DNA of 64,000 bases from Planctomycetaceae bacterium. GTDB lineage: Bacteria > Planctomycetota > Phycisphaerae > SM23-33. Shown piece after piece: positions 56,373 through 64,000 of the stretch. The position numbers and the translations under genes were made by a program. The stretch spans positions 1 through 64,000 of the forward strand of contig JBDKTA010000043.1 of NCBI GenBank assembly GCA_039680605.1. The letters are read 5' to 3'. How positions within the stretch are numbered: position 1 is the first letter of the stretch; every line of letters begins with the position of its first letter. The notes beneath the pieces were generated by a model. It saw only the letters and a list, made by a program, of their open reading frames with translations. It did no database searches and was not told the DNA's origin.

Positions 56373-57902
56373 CTATAGGCGGGCGATATCGTCACCGATG
56401 GCGCTGCAGCAGGCGTTGAGTTTTCGGAAGATCTCGAGGCGTTTGGCGCAGGCGGCGGTTTGGGCGGGGACGGGTGTTTTGATGTCGATCACCTTGTGGA
56501 TGTCGTTGATGGGGCTCAAGTCGGTCCAGAGCCCGGCGCCGACGCAGGCGACGGCGGCGGCGCCGAGGGCGGCGGCCTGCTGGCCGATCTGCGTACGGAC
56601 CATCTTCTTGTTGTAGAGATCGGCGTAAATCTGCATCCAGAAGTCGCTGGCGGCCCCGCCGCCGACGGCGAGGATCTCGTCCGACAGCGGCGCCAGGGCT
56701 TCGAGGCTTTGCAGCGCCAGCGTCTGGGCCATGGCGATTCCCTCGACGGCGGCGCGGCACAGGTCGGCCTGCGTGGTGCCAAGGTTAATATGCACGAAGG
56801 CGCCCCGCACGTTGGGGCTGGGATCCAGCGACGACCCGCCGGCCAGCGTCGGCAGGAACATCACGCCCCGCGCGCCCGGCGGCGAGGAGGCGGCCAGCTC
56901 GAGCATCAGCTCGAAGGTGCTGCAGCCGCGCCGCTGCGCTTCGGCGTCGAGATTCGTACATAGCGTCTCGCGCAGCCACCGCAGCGAGGAGCCGGTCGAG
57001 AACACGCCCATCGCCGAGGCGAACATGCCCGGCACGACGTGGGCGAACACATAAGGACGCGTCGCGTAGTCCAGCAGTGGCCGCGAGCCGGCCACGGCGA
57101 TCCAACTGCTCGAGCCCATCGAGTTGTAGGCGTCGCCCTCGCGCCAGGCGCGGGCGCCCAGGGCCATGCAACTGTTGTCCACCCCGCCGGCGACGACCTT
57201 GATGTTGGCGGGCAGTCGAAGCTCAGCCGCGGCCGCCGCGGTCAGATGGCCGATGACTTCGCTGGAAGGCACCGCCTCGGGAAAGATCGACGCCGGCAGG
57301 CCGCTGGCGCCGATGAGGGCGTCGCTGTATCGCCACGCCGCCAGGTCCCACACCCCGCTGCCGCTGGCGTAGGAGTAATCGGTGGCCATCACGCCGGTCA
57401 TGCGGAAGTTGATGTAGTCTTTGGAGCCCAGCACGCGGTGGATGCCGGCGAAGACCTCCGGCTCGTTGTCGCGCAGCCACATGATCTTGAAGACGCTGTA
57501 CAACGGCGGCGGAAAACCGTTTCCGGTGGTCAGGTACCAGGTTCGTTCGTCGACGTGGCGGAAAAATTGCCCCGGCTGCACGTCGGGGCGGCTGTCCGAC
57601 CAGATCATCGCGTACGGGCGCAGCAGGTTGCCCGCTTTGTCGAGGGGCACCACGCCCAGCGAGTGACCGGAGATTCCGATAGCCGCAATCGCATCGGGCG
57701 AACCGTTCCACTGCGACATCAATTCGCCGGTGGCCGCGACCGTGGCGGCCCACCACGTTTGCGGATCCTGCTCGTGCCAGAGCGGGCGCGGATAGTGTGT
57801 TTCGTATGAGGCGTAGTGCGACGCCAGGCACGCGCCGCCGCCGTCATAGAGCGAGGCCTTGATCCCGCCGGTGCCGAAGTCGTATGACAGAACGATGCTC
57901 AT
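56373..57902 (-). CDS. FGGY-family sugar kinase (xylulokinase-like)
   Basis: This is a 509-residue FGGY kinase. SYDFGTGGIKASLYDGGG is the phosphate-binding opening. GISGHSLGVVPLDKAGN and MIWSDSRPDVQ form the substrate region. VAGGVDNSCMALGA and LAVGGGAASDFWMQIYADLYN are the C-terminal ATP-binding motifs. The WxDxR segment resembles xylulokinases, but the substrate (a pentulose, polyol or deoxysugar) is not certain. It lies between deoC and the glycyl radical enzyme gene on the same strand, with repeats in both gaps. Confidence 0.88.
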   Translation of the reverse strand: MSIVLSYDFGTGGIKASLYDGGGACLASHYASYETHYPRPLWHEQDPQTWWAATVAATGELMSQWNGSPDAIAAIGISGHSLGVVPLDKAGNLLRPYAMIWSDSRPDVQPGQFFRHVDERTWYLTTGNGFPPPLYSVFKIMWLRDNEPEVFAGIHRVLGSKDYINFRMTGVMATDYSYASGSGVWDLAAWRYSDALIGASGLPASIFPEAVPSSEVIGHLTAAAAAELRLPANIKVVAGGVDNSCMALGARAWREGDAYNSMGSSSWIAVAGSRPLLDYATRPYVFAHVVPGMFASAMGVFSTGSSLRWLRETLCTNLDAEAQRRGCSTFELMLELAASSPPGARGVMFLPTLAGGSSLDPSPNVRGAFVHINLGTTQADLCRAAVEGIAMAQTLALQSLEALAPLSDEILAVGGGAASDFWMQIYADLYNKKMVRTQIGQQAAALGAAAVACVGAGLWTDLSPINDIHKVIDIKTPVPAQTAACAKRLEIFRKLNACCSAIGDDIARL

Positions 57903-57904
57903 AG

Positions 57905-58065
57905 TGGTGGAAGAACGGAAGGATGGAATGATCGAAGATCGGGTAACGCGGAACAGGAGATGGAATGATGGAATAATGGATGAATGACCAATCCGAAAGC
58001 GTCATGCAAACTGTGCTGGGTTTCTTTCAACATTCCAACCTTCCAATCTTCCATTCTTCCAATCT
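57905..58065. repeat. Simple dispersed repeat, TTCCATTCTTCC/GGAATGATGGAA type (copy 1)
   Basis: GGAAGAACGGAAGGATGGAA and GGAGATGGAATGATGGAATA face CAACATTCCAACCTTCCAAT followed by CTTCCATTCTTCC. A related pair lies at 63147-63211. It separates deoC from the FGGY gene. Confidence 0.72.
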
Positions 58066-58069
58066 CCCG

Positions 58070-58753
58070 TCAGTAGTCGCTGCCCGTGGAAGTCGACAGC
58101 CCTTCGAGGATGGATCGCGCGGCTTTGACGCTGATGCCGAATCGCGTGGCGCCCAGGCGGTGCATGGCCAGGATGGTTTCGAGGCCGCGCACGCCGCCGG
58201 CGGCCTTGACGGAGCAGCGGTCGCCGACGGTCTGCTTGATCAGCTTGATGTTCTCCAGCGTCGCTCCGGTGGGCGCCCAGCCGGTGGCGGTTTTGACGAA
58301 GGCGGCTCCGGCCTCGACGGCCAGGTTGCACGCGCGGACGATCTCGGCGTCGCTGAGGTAATGGCATTCGAGGATCACCTTGACGGGCATGCCCTGCGCC
58401 TCGGCGACGACGGCGGCGATGTCCTGGCGGTACAGATCGTCTTTGCCGGCCTTGAGCCAGGTGATGTTGTTGACCATGTCGAACTCGCGGCATCCGAGTT
58501 TGCGCTGCTGGGCGACCTCCTGCGTTTTGGTCGCGGTAGACGCCGAGCCGCTGGGAAACCCTGCCGTGGCGCCGATGACGATGTCGGCGCCGCCAGCCAG
58601 TTCCAGAGCGTAGGGCACGTGCGAGGGAAGCACGAAGACGGCGGCGACGGGAAATCGTTTCGCCATGGCGATGGACTGGGCGATTTCGTCGAGCGTGCTC
58701 TGAGCCTGGACGCAGCTCACGTCGATCATCCGGGATATTTCGGCGGCCATCAT
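58070..58753 (-). CDS. deoC: Deoxyribose-phosphate aldolase
   Basis: DeoC splits 2-deoxyribose-5-phosphate into glyceraldehyde-3-phosphate and acetaldehyde. The 227-residue protein has GATAGFPSGSAST, REFDMVNNITWLKAG, KVILECHYLSD, FVKTATGWAPTGAT (Schiff-base Lys) and SVKAAGGVRGLE. Length is typical. GAGGAG eight bases before the ATG supports the start; a second ATG follows directly. The promoter (58947-58975) is about 190 bases upstream, with a terminator-like hairpin in between. Confidence 0.93.
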   Translation of the reverse strand: MMAAEISRMIDVSCVQAQSTLDEIAQSIAMAKRFPVAAVFVLPSHVPYALELAGGADIVIGATAGFPSGSASTATKTQEVAQQRKLGCREFDMVNNITWLKAGKDDLYRQDIAAVVAEAQGMPVKVILECHYLSDAEIVRACNLAVEAGAAFVKTATGWAPTGATLENIKLIKQTVGDRCSVKAAGGVRGLETILAMHRLGATRFGISVKAARSILEGLSTSTGSDY

Positions 58754-58852
58754 GGGGCGTACTCCTCTAGGGGATGCATGCGGCTGACTATCGTTTAAAC
58801 GGGGCGGCTGCGGTTTGAAAAGAAAAATCACGGGGGGGCGGAAGCGTATCCC

Positions 58853-58890
58853 AAAAAAATTTCCCTGGCTGGCGTTAACGCCAACCAGGG
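58853..58890 (-). terminator. Terminator-like hairpin in the deoC leader
   Basis: On the minus strand CCCTGGTTGGCG and CGCCAGCCAGGG form a 12-bp stem with a UUAA loop, including one U-G wobble. AAA and seven U residues follow. On the plus strand the wobble becomes a C-A mismatch, so the minus strand is the better folder. It lies about 100 bases before the deoC start. Confidence 0.75.
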
Positions 58891-58940
58891 ATGGTGGCCT
58901 GGTCATGGTTCATTGAGTGCAGCCAAATGGTAACCAAACC
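58853..58940 (-). ncRNA. Possible small RNA or attenuated leader upstream of deoC
   Basis: A promoter at 58947-58975 would start transcription near 58940, and a terminator ends it near 58853, giving an RNA of about 88 bases. It contains a 12-codon frame, MNHDQATIPGWR, whose stop codon lies in the terminator loop. The RNA could be a free small RNA or an attenuator for deoC. Neither role is shown by sequence alone. Confidence 0.4.
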
Positions 58941-58946
58941 TGAATT

Positions 58947-58975
58947 ATGATAGGCGCGAAGGGCGAATCTGTCAA
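58947..58975 (-). promoter_or_regulatory. Strong sigma70-type promoter directed toward deoC
   Basis: On the minus strand TTGACA (58970-58975) and TATCAT (58947-58952) are exactly 17 bases apart. This is the best promoter match seen in the window. Confidence 0.7.
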
Positions 58976-59108
58976 AGTGTTTCCTGAGGATTTCTCCCAG
59001 TCCTCCTGCGACTATCCGGCATGGCATGGCGGCGTTTTCCGCGACACAAGCCCTCGCGAGGGGGCAAGGCCCCGGCAGAGGCGCCAGCCCCATCAATGAT
59101 TTCATTGC

Positions 59109-59137
59109 TTGTGTCCGCTCACGCCACTAACTATAAT
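59109..59137 (+). promoter_or_regulatory. Candidate promoter for the large HEAT protein gene
   Basis: TTGTGT at 59109-59114 and TATAAT at 59132-59137 are 17 bases apart. The transcript would have a leader of about 150 bases before the ATG at 59293. I see no known riboswitch in that leader. Confidence 0.55.
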
Positions 59138-59292
59138 CTTCGTCATAGGCAGCGCACGCGCGAGCGGCTGGCCTGGAAATAATCCACCGCCATCCGCTGC
59201 ACGGTTTCCCGCCAATATGACGATATAGTGCCCCAAGGCCGCGTGCGCACCAGCCCTGTGGCACAAGAGGCCGACAACCAGGTGGAGAGCCC

Positions 59293-61647
59293 ATGAGTAC
59301 GCGAAGATTGACCGTATCCGCGGCCGCTATGTCTGTCCTGACTTTCCTGTTCGTCCTGGCGTCGTGGCAGCCACTGACTGCCCAGGAGGCGCCAGCCTCG
59401 ACAGAGCCTGCCGCGGCGCCGGCCGCCGCAGGCGAGCCCATGATCCCCAGCGGCAAGGTCGAAGGGGACAAGATGGCCGACGATGTCGAGGAGGCCGCCC
59501 GCAAGGCCATGGGCGCCGCCACTCAGCCGGCGGGCCAGGACGCTGCCCCCGACGGTGTCGGGGCGCAGGCCGCTCGCGACAAGGCCGCCTCGACCTGGAA
59601 CGACTTCATGCACTTCGCTCGCATCGGGCAGGTCAAGGCTGCCCAGAGCTACGCCATGGCCCTGCTGGACTCGGGCACCGACTCGCGCACCATCTACCTG
59701 CTCTCGCTGGAAAGCAGCGACACGCGCCAACTGCTCGACCGGGCGGAAAAGCTGCCCGAGATGAAGGACGTCGTTGCCCGCCTGCGAACGGCGATCGAAG
59801 AGGGATACTTCAAGCTCAGGCAGGACCCCGCCGAGATCGCCAAGGCGATCAACTCCCTCGAGCGCAGCGTTCAGGCGTATGAGCTGGGCGCCCGCCGCCT
59901 GGCTGTCAGCGGCCAGTACGCCCTGCCGCAGATCATCCAGCGCCTGATGGACCCCAAGCTGCCGCCGCTGCTTCGCGAGCGGTTGATCACCGTTCTTCCG
60001 CGCCTGGGCAAGGAAGCGGTCCTGCCCCTGGCCGAAGCGCTGCAGAGCGACAACCCCAACCTGCAGGAGATCTTCGCCGACACGCTGGGGCGCATCGGGT
60101 ACCCCGCCGCCGCCCCGCGCCTGCGAGAACTCTATGAACGCAAGGACCTGCTGCCCAAGGTCAAGAAGACCGCCGAGTCGGCGCTGCTGGCCTGCGCAGG
60201 CCCCGACGGACTCAAGCGGCCCCTGGCGGAAATGTTCTACGACATGGGCCAGAAGTTCTACTACCAGGCCGAATCGTTGCGCCCCGACGAGCGGGTTTCC
60301 ACCGCCAACGTCTGGTTCTGGACCAGCGACCTGGGCCTGATCTACCGGCCCGTCCCGCGACAGATCTTCTGCAACGTCTACGCCATGCGCATGTGCCGCC
60401 TGAGCCTGGATCACGATCCCAACCTGTACCCCGCCGTCTCGCTGTGGCTGGCGTCATACCTCAAACGCGAGTTCGACCTGCCCGCCGGCGGGAAGGATCC
60501 GCTGCTGGCCGAAGGCGAAATGCCCGCCACGTTCTACCTGCAGTCGGCCAGCGCCCGCTATCAGCAGGCCGTCCTGCAGCGCGGGCTCAACGACTACCAC
60601 ACGCCGACGGTGCTGGCGGCGATCAACGCCCTGATCAACACCAACGGCGCCCAGAACATGATCCGCACCGGGCAAGGCACGCAGCCGCTGGTCGACGCCC
60701 TGACCTACCCGGCGCGAGAAGTGCGCTTCCTGGCGGCCGAGAGCCTGGCCTTGGCCCAGCCGACCGAGCGGTTCACCGGTTCGCAGGGCGTTCTGCCGGT
60801 GCTGTGCGAGGCCCTGCGCCAGGTGGCTCAGCCCCGGGCGATGATCGTCGTCAGCGACCAGGATGCCCGCAACGCTTTGAAAGATTCGGTCCGGGCGGCC
60901 GGCTATGAAGTCTTTGAAGAAGCAGACGCGGACAAGGCCGTCACTGCCGCCCATGCCGCCGGCGGCGTCGACGTGTTCGTTACCGCCTCGGCGCCGGACC
61001 CGATGGCGGTTCTGGGCCTGCTGCGGCGCGAGGGGCGATTCGCCACCACGCCGCTGGTCGTGGCGGCAGAGGCCACCGAGAACCGCCGCGTCCTGGCCGA
61101 GCGAGACAAGCGAGTGCTCCTGATCGGGCACGACGCAGCCAAGACAAACGTCGCCGAAGCGATGGCCAAGGCCGTCGAACTGGGCGCCGGCAAACCCATG
61201 GACAAGGCCCGCGCCGAAATGTGGGCGGTCCGCTCCGCCAACGCCATCCGGCAATTGGCCCTGACCAACAACAAGGTCCTCGAGTACGTCCAGTGCCAGC
61301 CGGCGCTGGTGACGGCGCTGGTGGGTCCGGGCAAGGTGCAGGTCGCCGTCGCTGAAACCCTGGCCCACTACAGCGATGCCCCCTCGCAGCGGGCCATCGC
61401 CGCACTGGCCTGCAGCGCCAAGACCGCCGCCGCCGTGCGCGTGCCCGTCTACGCGTCGGCCACCGTCAGCGTGCGGCGGTTCGGCAACCAGTTGACCGAA
61501 AGCCAGGCCGGCGACATCGTCCATTGCGTCGTCGAGCCCAAGAACGCCGGCCCCATCCGCATGGCCGCCAGCCAGTTGATGGGGGCCCTCGACCTGCCCA
61601 GCGAGAAGATCAAACCGCTGATCCTCTCGACGGAAAAGATGGACTGA
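59293..61647 (+). CDS. Large exported HEAT-repeat protein with receiver-like insert
   Basis: This is a 784-residue protein. A signal peptide (about 1-30) and a Pro/Ala-rich linker precede a long helical HEAT-like array (about 100-500), for example PPLLRERLITVLPRLGKEAV and NPNLQEIFADTLGRIGYPAA. A segment near 515-600 (AMIVVSDQDARNALKDSVRA, then VDVFVTASAPDPMAVLGLL) resembles a response-regulator receiver fold lacking a clear phospho-Asp pocket. Further helices complete the protein. The start has GGTGGAG before the ATG. Its function is unknown; an envelope scaffold is possible. Confidence 0.75.
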   Translation: MSTRRLTVSAAAMSVLTFLFVLASWQPLTAQEAPASTEPAAAPAAAGEPMIPSGKVEGDKMADDVEEAARKAMGAATQPAGQDAAPDGVGAQAARDKAASTWNDFMHFARIGQVKAAQSYAMALLDSGTDSRTIYLLSLESSDTRQLLDRAEKLPEMKDVVARLRTAIEEGYFKLRQDPAEIAKAINSLERSVQAYELGARRLAVSGQYALPQIIQRLMDPKLPPLLRERLITVLPRLGKEAVLPLAEALQSDNPNLQEIFADTLGRIGYPAAAPRLRELYERKDLLPKVKKTAESALLACAGPDGLKRPLAEMFYDMGQKFYYQAESLRPDERVSTANVWFWTSDLGLIYRPVPRQIFCNVYAMRMCRLSLDHDPNLYPAVSLWLASYLKREFDLPAGGKDPLLAEGEMPATFYLQSASARYQQAVLQRGLNDYHTPTVLAAINALINTNGAQNMIRTGQGTQPLVDALTYPAREVRFLAAESLALAQPTERFTGSQGVLPVLCEALRQVAQPRAMIVVSDQDARNALKDSVRAAGYEVFEEADADKAVTAAHAAGGVDVFVTASAPDPMAVLGLLRREGRFATTPLVVAAEATENRRVLAERDKRVLLIGHDAAKTNVAEAMAKAVELGAGKPMDKARAEMWAVRSANAIRQLALTNNKVLEYVQCQPALVTALVGPGKVQVAVAETLAHYSDAPSQRAIAALACSAKTAAAVRVPVYASATVSVRRFGNQLTESQAGDIVHCVVEPKNAGPIRMAASQLMGALDLPSEKIKPLILSTEKMD

Positions 61648-61668
61648 CCTGATTCCACAACCCAACGA

Positions 61669-61697
61669 AAAGGCCGCCGAATCCCGGCGGCCTTTTT
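61669..61697. terminator. Bidirectional intrinsic terminator
   Basis: AAGGCCGCCG and CGGCGGCCTT form a 10-bp stem with a five-base loop. T residues follow on the plus strand and A residues precede it, so it can end the HEAT transcript and the convergent glycosidase transcript. Confidence 0.9.
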
Positions 61698-61746
61698 CAT
61701 TTCCAGGGCTGCCACCCGGCCGCCCGGCGCGCGGATCACGAGCGTG

Positions 61747-63135
61747 TCATCGCCAGGCGTGCAGGTCGGTCACCTCGCCGATGAAGCCGATCGTGCCTTC
61801 GGCGGCGCTGGGCAGGCTGAAGCAATGGATCAACTGGTCCGCGAGGTAGAACTCCATCAAGTCGCGCTTGAGCACGAGGCGGAACGTAGGCGCAGGGCCG
61901 AAATCGTACTGGCGGTCAATGGAGATCTCGCACTCGAACGAGCCGGGATAGAGCTTGAGCTGGCCCAGCCGCGCCGCCCCTGCCGAATTGAGCAGGACGG
62001 CCGTGCCCTCCCCCGCGCCGGTTCGGATGAACAGGCCGCACTCCCTGGCCGAGGGCGTTGGGGGCAATGCGATCACGCCTTCGAGAATAATGCCCTCGCT
62101 GGTCGGCAGCGTCTCGGCGAGGATCTTGAAGGAATCCATGGCGATCCCCGGCACGCGCGGCGCCGCGGCGCCGCCCGGGGCCGCCCCGCGCGGCGGGGCG
62201 ATGTTCAGCGCCTGGGCCTTGAGGGCGTCGTTGCCCGCCCACCACGCCAGGCGCATCGTGCCGTCGGCGTCGAAGACCGCCCGCTTGAGCAGGCCAAAAT
62301 ACACCATGCGGTCCAGCGGACCGCTGACCGGCGCCTGGCGCCCAATGGCGTGGTGGTTCACCAGCAGCCCGTCGGGGCTATGAAAGAACCGAGAGAAATA
62401 CGTGTGGAGTTTGCCCCAGCCGTTGTTGGTCAGCAAGCCGCTGTTGCGCTGCTGGCGGACGAGCGGACCGCCCGGCGCCTCGGCGGTATAAGCGATCATG
62501 CTGCCGTTGACGCCCAGCATGTGATAGTACGTCTCGCCCACGCGGGCCACCCCGCCGTGTTCGCACGGGCTTTCCAGCGGCGGCTCGATCGCCGGCGGCG
62601 GCAAAGCCTCCCACGTCGCGCCGTCGGCGGAGCAGCCGTGCCCGACGCCGTGATGCGCGGCGGGGCTGGCGGTCCAGTAGCCCCACAGGCCGCCTTCCTC
62701 TCGTGGGCAGGTGAAGATGCAATCCCAGCGCGCGGTGTCGTTGTCGGCAGTTTTATACCAGCGCGTGTCGGGGCGGGTGCAGTACTGCGCCCCCATCGGC
62801 CTCCAGTTCACCAGGTCCGTCGACTCGGCCATGCAGATGCGCTGCCCGCCCTGGGAGTACGAGAAGTTCATGAAGAACTTGCCGTCGCGATCGAAGTCCG
62901 GGCTGGCCCAGGTCGACCCGGTGCCCATCCAGGCGACGTCGGGTTCCTTGGTCAGCACCGGCCCGTGTTCTTTCCAGTGTACGCCATCGGGGCTGGTGGC
63001 CAGGGAGACGTTGTCCCACATCGCCCCCGAGTTGGCGAGGTAGTACAGGTAGTACGTGCCCTCGTGCCAGTACAGCCAGGTATCCCACATCTTGCCCGTC
63101 GCGGGCATCTGTGGCTGGTAGAACATCTCTCCCAT
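61747..63135 (-). CDS. Five-bladed beta-propeller glycosidase (GH32/GH43-like)
   Basis: This is a 462-residue protein. The N-terminal part has blade-like repeats: MWDTWLYWHEGTYYLYYLA, SLATSPDGVHWKEHGPVLT, WASPDFDRDGKFFMNFSY and AESTDLVNWRPMG. This is the GH32/GH43/GH130 propeller pattern. A C-terminal beta-sandwich (about 310-460) with LEGVIALPP and FRLVLKRDLMEFYLADQLIH resembles that of GH32 fructosidases. Candidate catalytic acids are Asp18 in WDTW and the Glu in SPCEHGG. No signal peptide is seen. GAGGT lies five bases upstream. The substrate is not assignable. Confidence 0.72.
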   Translation of the reverse strand: MGEMFYQPQMPATGKMWDTWLYWHEGTYYLYYLANSGAMWDNVSLATSPDGVHWKEHGPVLTKEPDVAWMGTGSTWASPDFDRDGKFFMNFSYSQGGQRICMAESTDLVNWRPMGAQYCTRPDTRWYKTADNDTARWDCIFTCPREEGGLWGYWTASPAAHHGVGHGCSADGATWEALPPPAIEPPLESPCEHGGVARVGETYYHMLGVNGSMIAYTAEAPGGPLVRQQRNSGLLTNNGWGKLHTYFSRFFHSPDGLLVNHHAIGRQAPVSGPLDRMVYFGLLKRAVFDADGTMRLAWWAGNDALKAQALNIAPPRGAAPGGAAAPRVPGIAMDSFKILAETLPTSEGIILEGVIALPPTPSARECGLFIRTGAGEGTAVLLNSAGAARLGQLKLYPGSFECEISIDRQYDFGPAPTFRLVLKRDLMEFYLADQLIHCFSLPSAAEGTIGFIGEVTDLHAWR

Positions 63136-63146
63136 CGGTTACCTCT

Positions 63147-63211
63147 TAATAGCTGGAAGATTGGAATGATGGAATGATGGCTTCCAATCTTCCATTATTC
63201 CATTCTTCCGT
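63147..63211. repeat. Simple dispersed repeat, TTCCATTCTTCC/GGAATGATGGAA type (copy 2)
   Basis: TAGCTGGAAGATTGGAATGA followed by TGGAATGATGG faces CTTCCAATCTTCCATTATTC followed by CATTCTTCC. It lies between the propeller gene and the phosphoesterase gene. Confidence 0.75.
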
Positions 63212-63219
63212 TTTTGCTC

Positions 63220-63996
63220 TTAGGCCCATTTGGCCAGGTCCCATCGCCAGTCGGCGATATCGACGCGGGGGCCTTTGACGCGCACGACGTTGAACACGCG
63301 CCCGAAATCGGGGTCGATGGCGTGATTGCGACAATGCCCGGCGATCAGGTAAGGACGGCCCTTCCACTGATACCGCGACGGACCGAACTTGGTCTGCAGA
63401 TGCGTGTGCCCTGCCGCCATCAGCGCGACGTTGGCCGGGGCGATGGCGGTTTCGAACTCGCTTTCGTTGGGGAGCGTTTCGGGCGTTCCGTGGGAGAAGA
63501 AGACCATCGGCCGCCCCGCGGCGCCCTCGACCTGTCCGGCCAGCCACCGCAGTTGCACCTCGTGCATGGGCGGGACCGTGTCGTAGACGCCGAAGGGGAT
63601 ATACATCGAGACGAACCTGACGCCGCCGGCGTCGAAGGCGTAGTACCGCCCGCCGTGGCGGCAGATGAACCACGTGACCGCGTTGCCGTTGGCCAGGTCG
63701 TGATTGCCCAGCGTCTCGTAGGCGGGCAGGGTGGCTGTTTGCATGGCCGCCTGATAGAGGGCCAGTTCTTCGCCGTTGTTGGGTCCGTCGACGAAATCGC
63801 CGCAGTGCAGCATGAACGCCGGCCGCTCGACGCACCCGCCCAGCGCCGCGGGCCAGGGTTCGCCGTCGAGATGCTCCATCTGGTCCAGGGCCTGGTGGCG
63901 GATATCGGCAGGGCCCTGGCGCGGCTCGTATCCGAAATGGGTATCCGACCAGACCAGGAAGGTTATATCTGCTTTCAAGTTCTTCGCCTCGTTCAC
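63220..63996 (-). CDS. Metallophosphoesterase, possibly 5'-truncated by the window edge
   Basis: This is a calcineurin-like phosphoesterase of at least 258 residues: FLVWSDTHFGYEP, MLHCGDFVDGPNN, ETLGNHDLANGN, VFFSHGTPETLP and MAAGHTHLQTKFG. The metal ligands are complete. The only start in the window is a GTG at 63996, four bases from the window end, so the true start may lie outside. It probably shares a transcript with the propeller glycosidase downstream. Confidence 0.85.
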   Translation of the reverse strand: MNEAKNLKADITFLVWSDTHFGYEPRQGPADIRHQALDQMEHLDGEPWPAALGGCVERPAFMLHCGDFVDGPNNGEELALYQAAMQTATLPAYETLGNHDLANGNAVTWFICRHGGRYYAFDAGGVRFVSMYIPFGVYDTVPPMHEVQLRWLAGQVEGAAGRPMVFFSHGTPETLPNESEFETAIAPANVALMAAGHTHLQTKFGPSRYQWKGRPYLIAGHCRNHAIDPDFGRVFNVVRVKGPRVDIADWRWDLAKWA

Positions 63997-64000
63997 GCCG

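Noticed and set aside
58875-59105. 76-residue minus-strand protein upstream of deoC
   Set aside because: The long frame crosses the promoter at 58947-58975 and has no start signals. Only its last 12 codons fall inside the predicted transcript.
58890-59290. RNase P RNA, tmRNA or 6S RNA in the large gap before the HEAT protein gene
   Set aside because: The conserved core sequences of these RNAs were looked for on both strands and not found. The gap is better explained by two divergent promoters and leaders.

Overview
The window reads as chromosomal DNA of a GC-rich bacterium of the phylum Planctomycetota, most likely class Phycisphaerae or a relative. This is inferred from gene content, not from a marker gene. 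The clues are exported proteins with pseudopilin-type N-termini and an H-x9-DG C-terminal motif, many HEAT-repeat and squalene-cyclase-barrel proteins, a DUF4159 protein, a formylglycine sulfatase beside other glycan-degrading enzymes, an archaeal-type topoisomerase VI B subunit, and translatable dispersed repeats encoding peptides such as TGILPV and HGRDAHAT. Coding density is high. Long open frames on the strand opposite real genes are composition artefacts and are left out.

Layout. 0.2-7 kb: an exported fucosidase-like protein (minus); then aroA, an alpha/beta-hydrolase, a sulfatase and a PHP hydrolase (plus, closely spaced); then truB (minus), which carries a translated repeat. 7-13 kb: a DUF2203 protein, a flotillin/NfeD pair, topoisomerase VI subunit B, and the DUF190/CrcB pair. 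13-20 kb: a small membrane protein, recJ, a psd-pssA phospholipid operon (minus), a DsbD-N-like protein with a thioredoxin-fold partner, and an exported phosphoesterase. 20-31 kb: a squalene-cyclase-barrel/DUF4159 protein, ilvE, a phosphoesterase-PHP fusion, a ParDE-type toxin-antitoxin pair, araBD, yjbQ, a GH29 fucosidase and a RAYT-type transposase next to a REP-like palindrome. 31-45 kb: a 1058-residue mosaic protein, an MBL hydrolase, a PfkB kinase, thpR, a NYN nuclease, a GH28 protein, a phosphoesterase-HtrA-glycerate kinase operon, and an APH-fold kinase. 45-52 kb: two pseudopilin + HEAT gene pairs in opposite orientation flanking a GH36 (raffinose synthase-like) gene. 52-64 kb: tRNA-Gln(CUG), an SGNH-like protein, a glycyl radical enzyme, an FGGY kinase, deoC with an unusual promoter-terminator leader, a large exported HEAT protein, a five-bladed propeller glycosidase and another phosphoesterase.

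How the genes fit together. Much of the window serves glycan and sugar use: desulfation and deacylation, fucose, galacturonan, alpha-galactoside and fructan/arabinan-type hydrolases, arabinose kinase/epimerase, and FGGY and PfkB kinases. Housekeeping genes (aroA, truB, recJ, psd-pssA, ilvE, tRNA-Gln) are scattered among them singly or in pairs.

The most striking feature is not a gene. At least a dozen families of short inverted or dispersed repeats sit in intergenic gaps, often exactly at gene ends. Some supply stop codons, some form 5' leaders, and some are translated. A 109-bp element occurs inside truB in frame and again between two convergent genes, where its two ends supply both stop codons. 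All family names come from reading the translated sequences; no database search was run.
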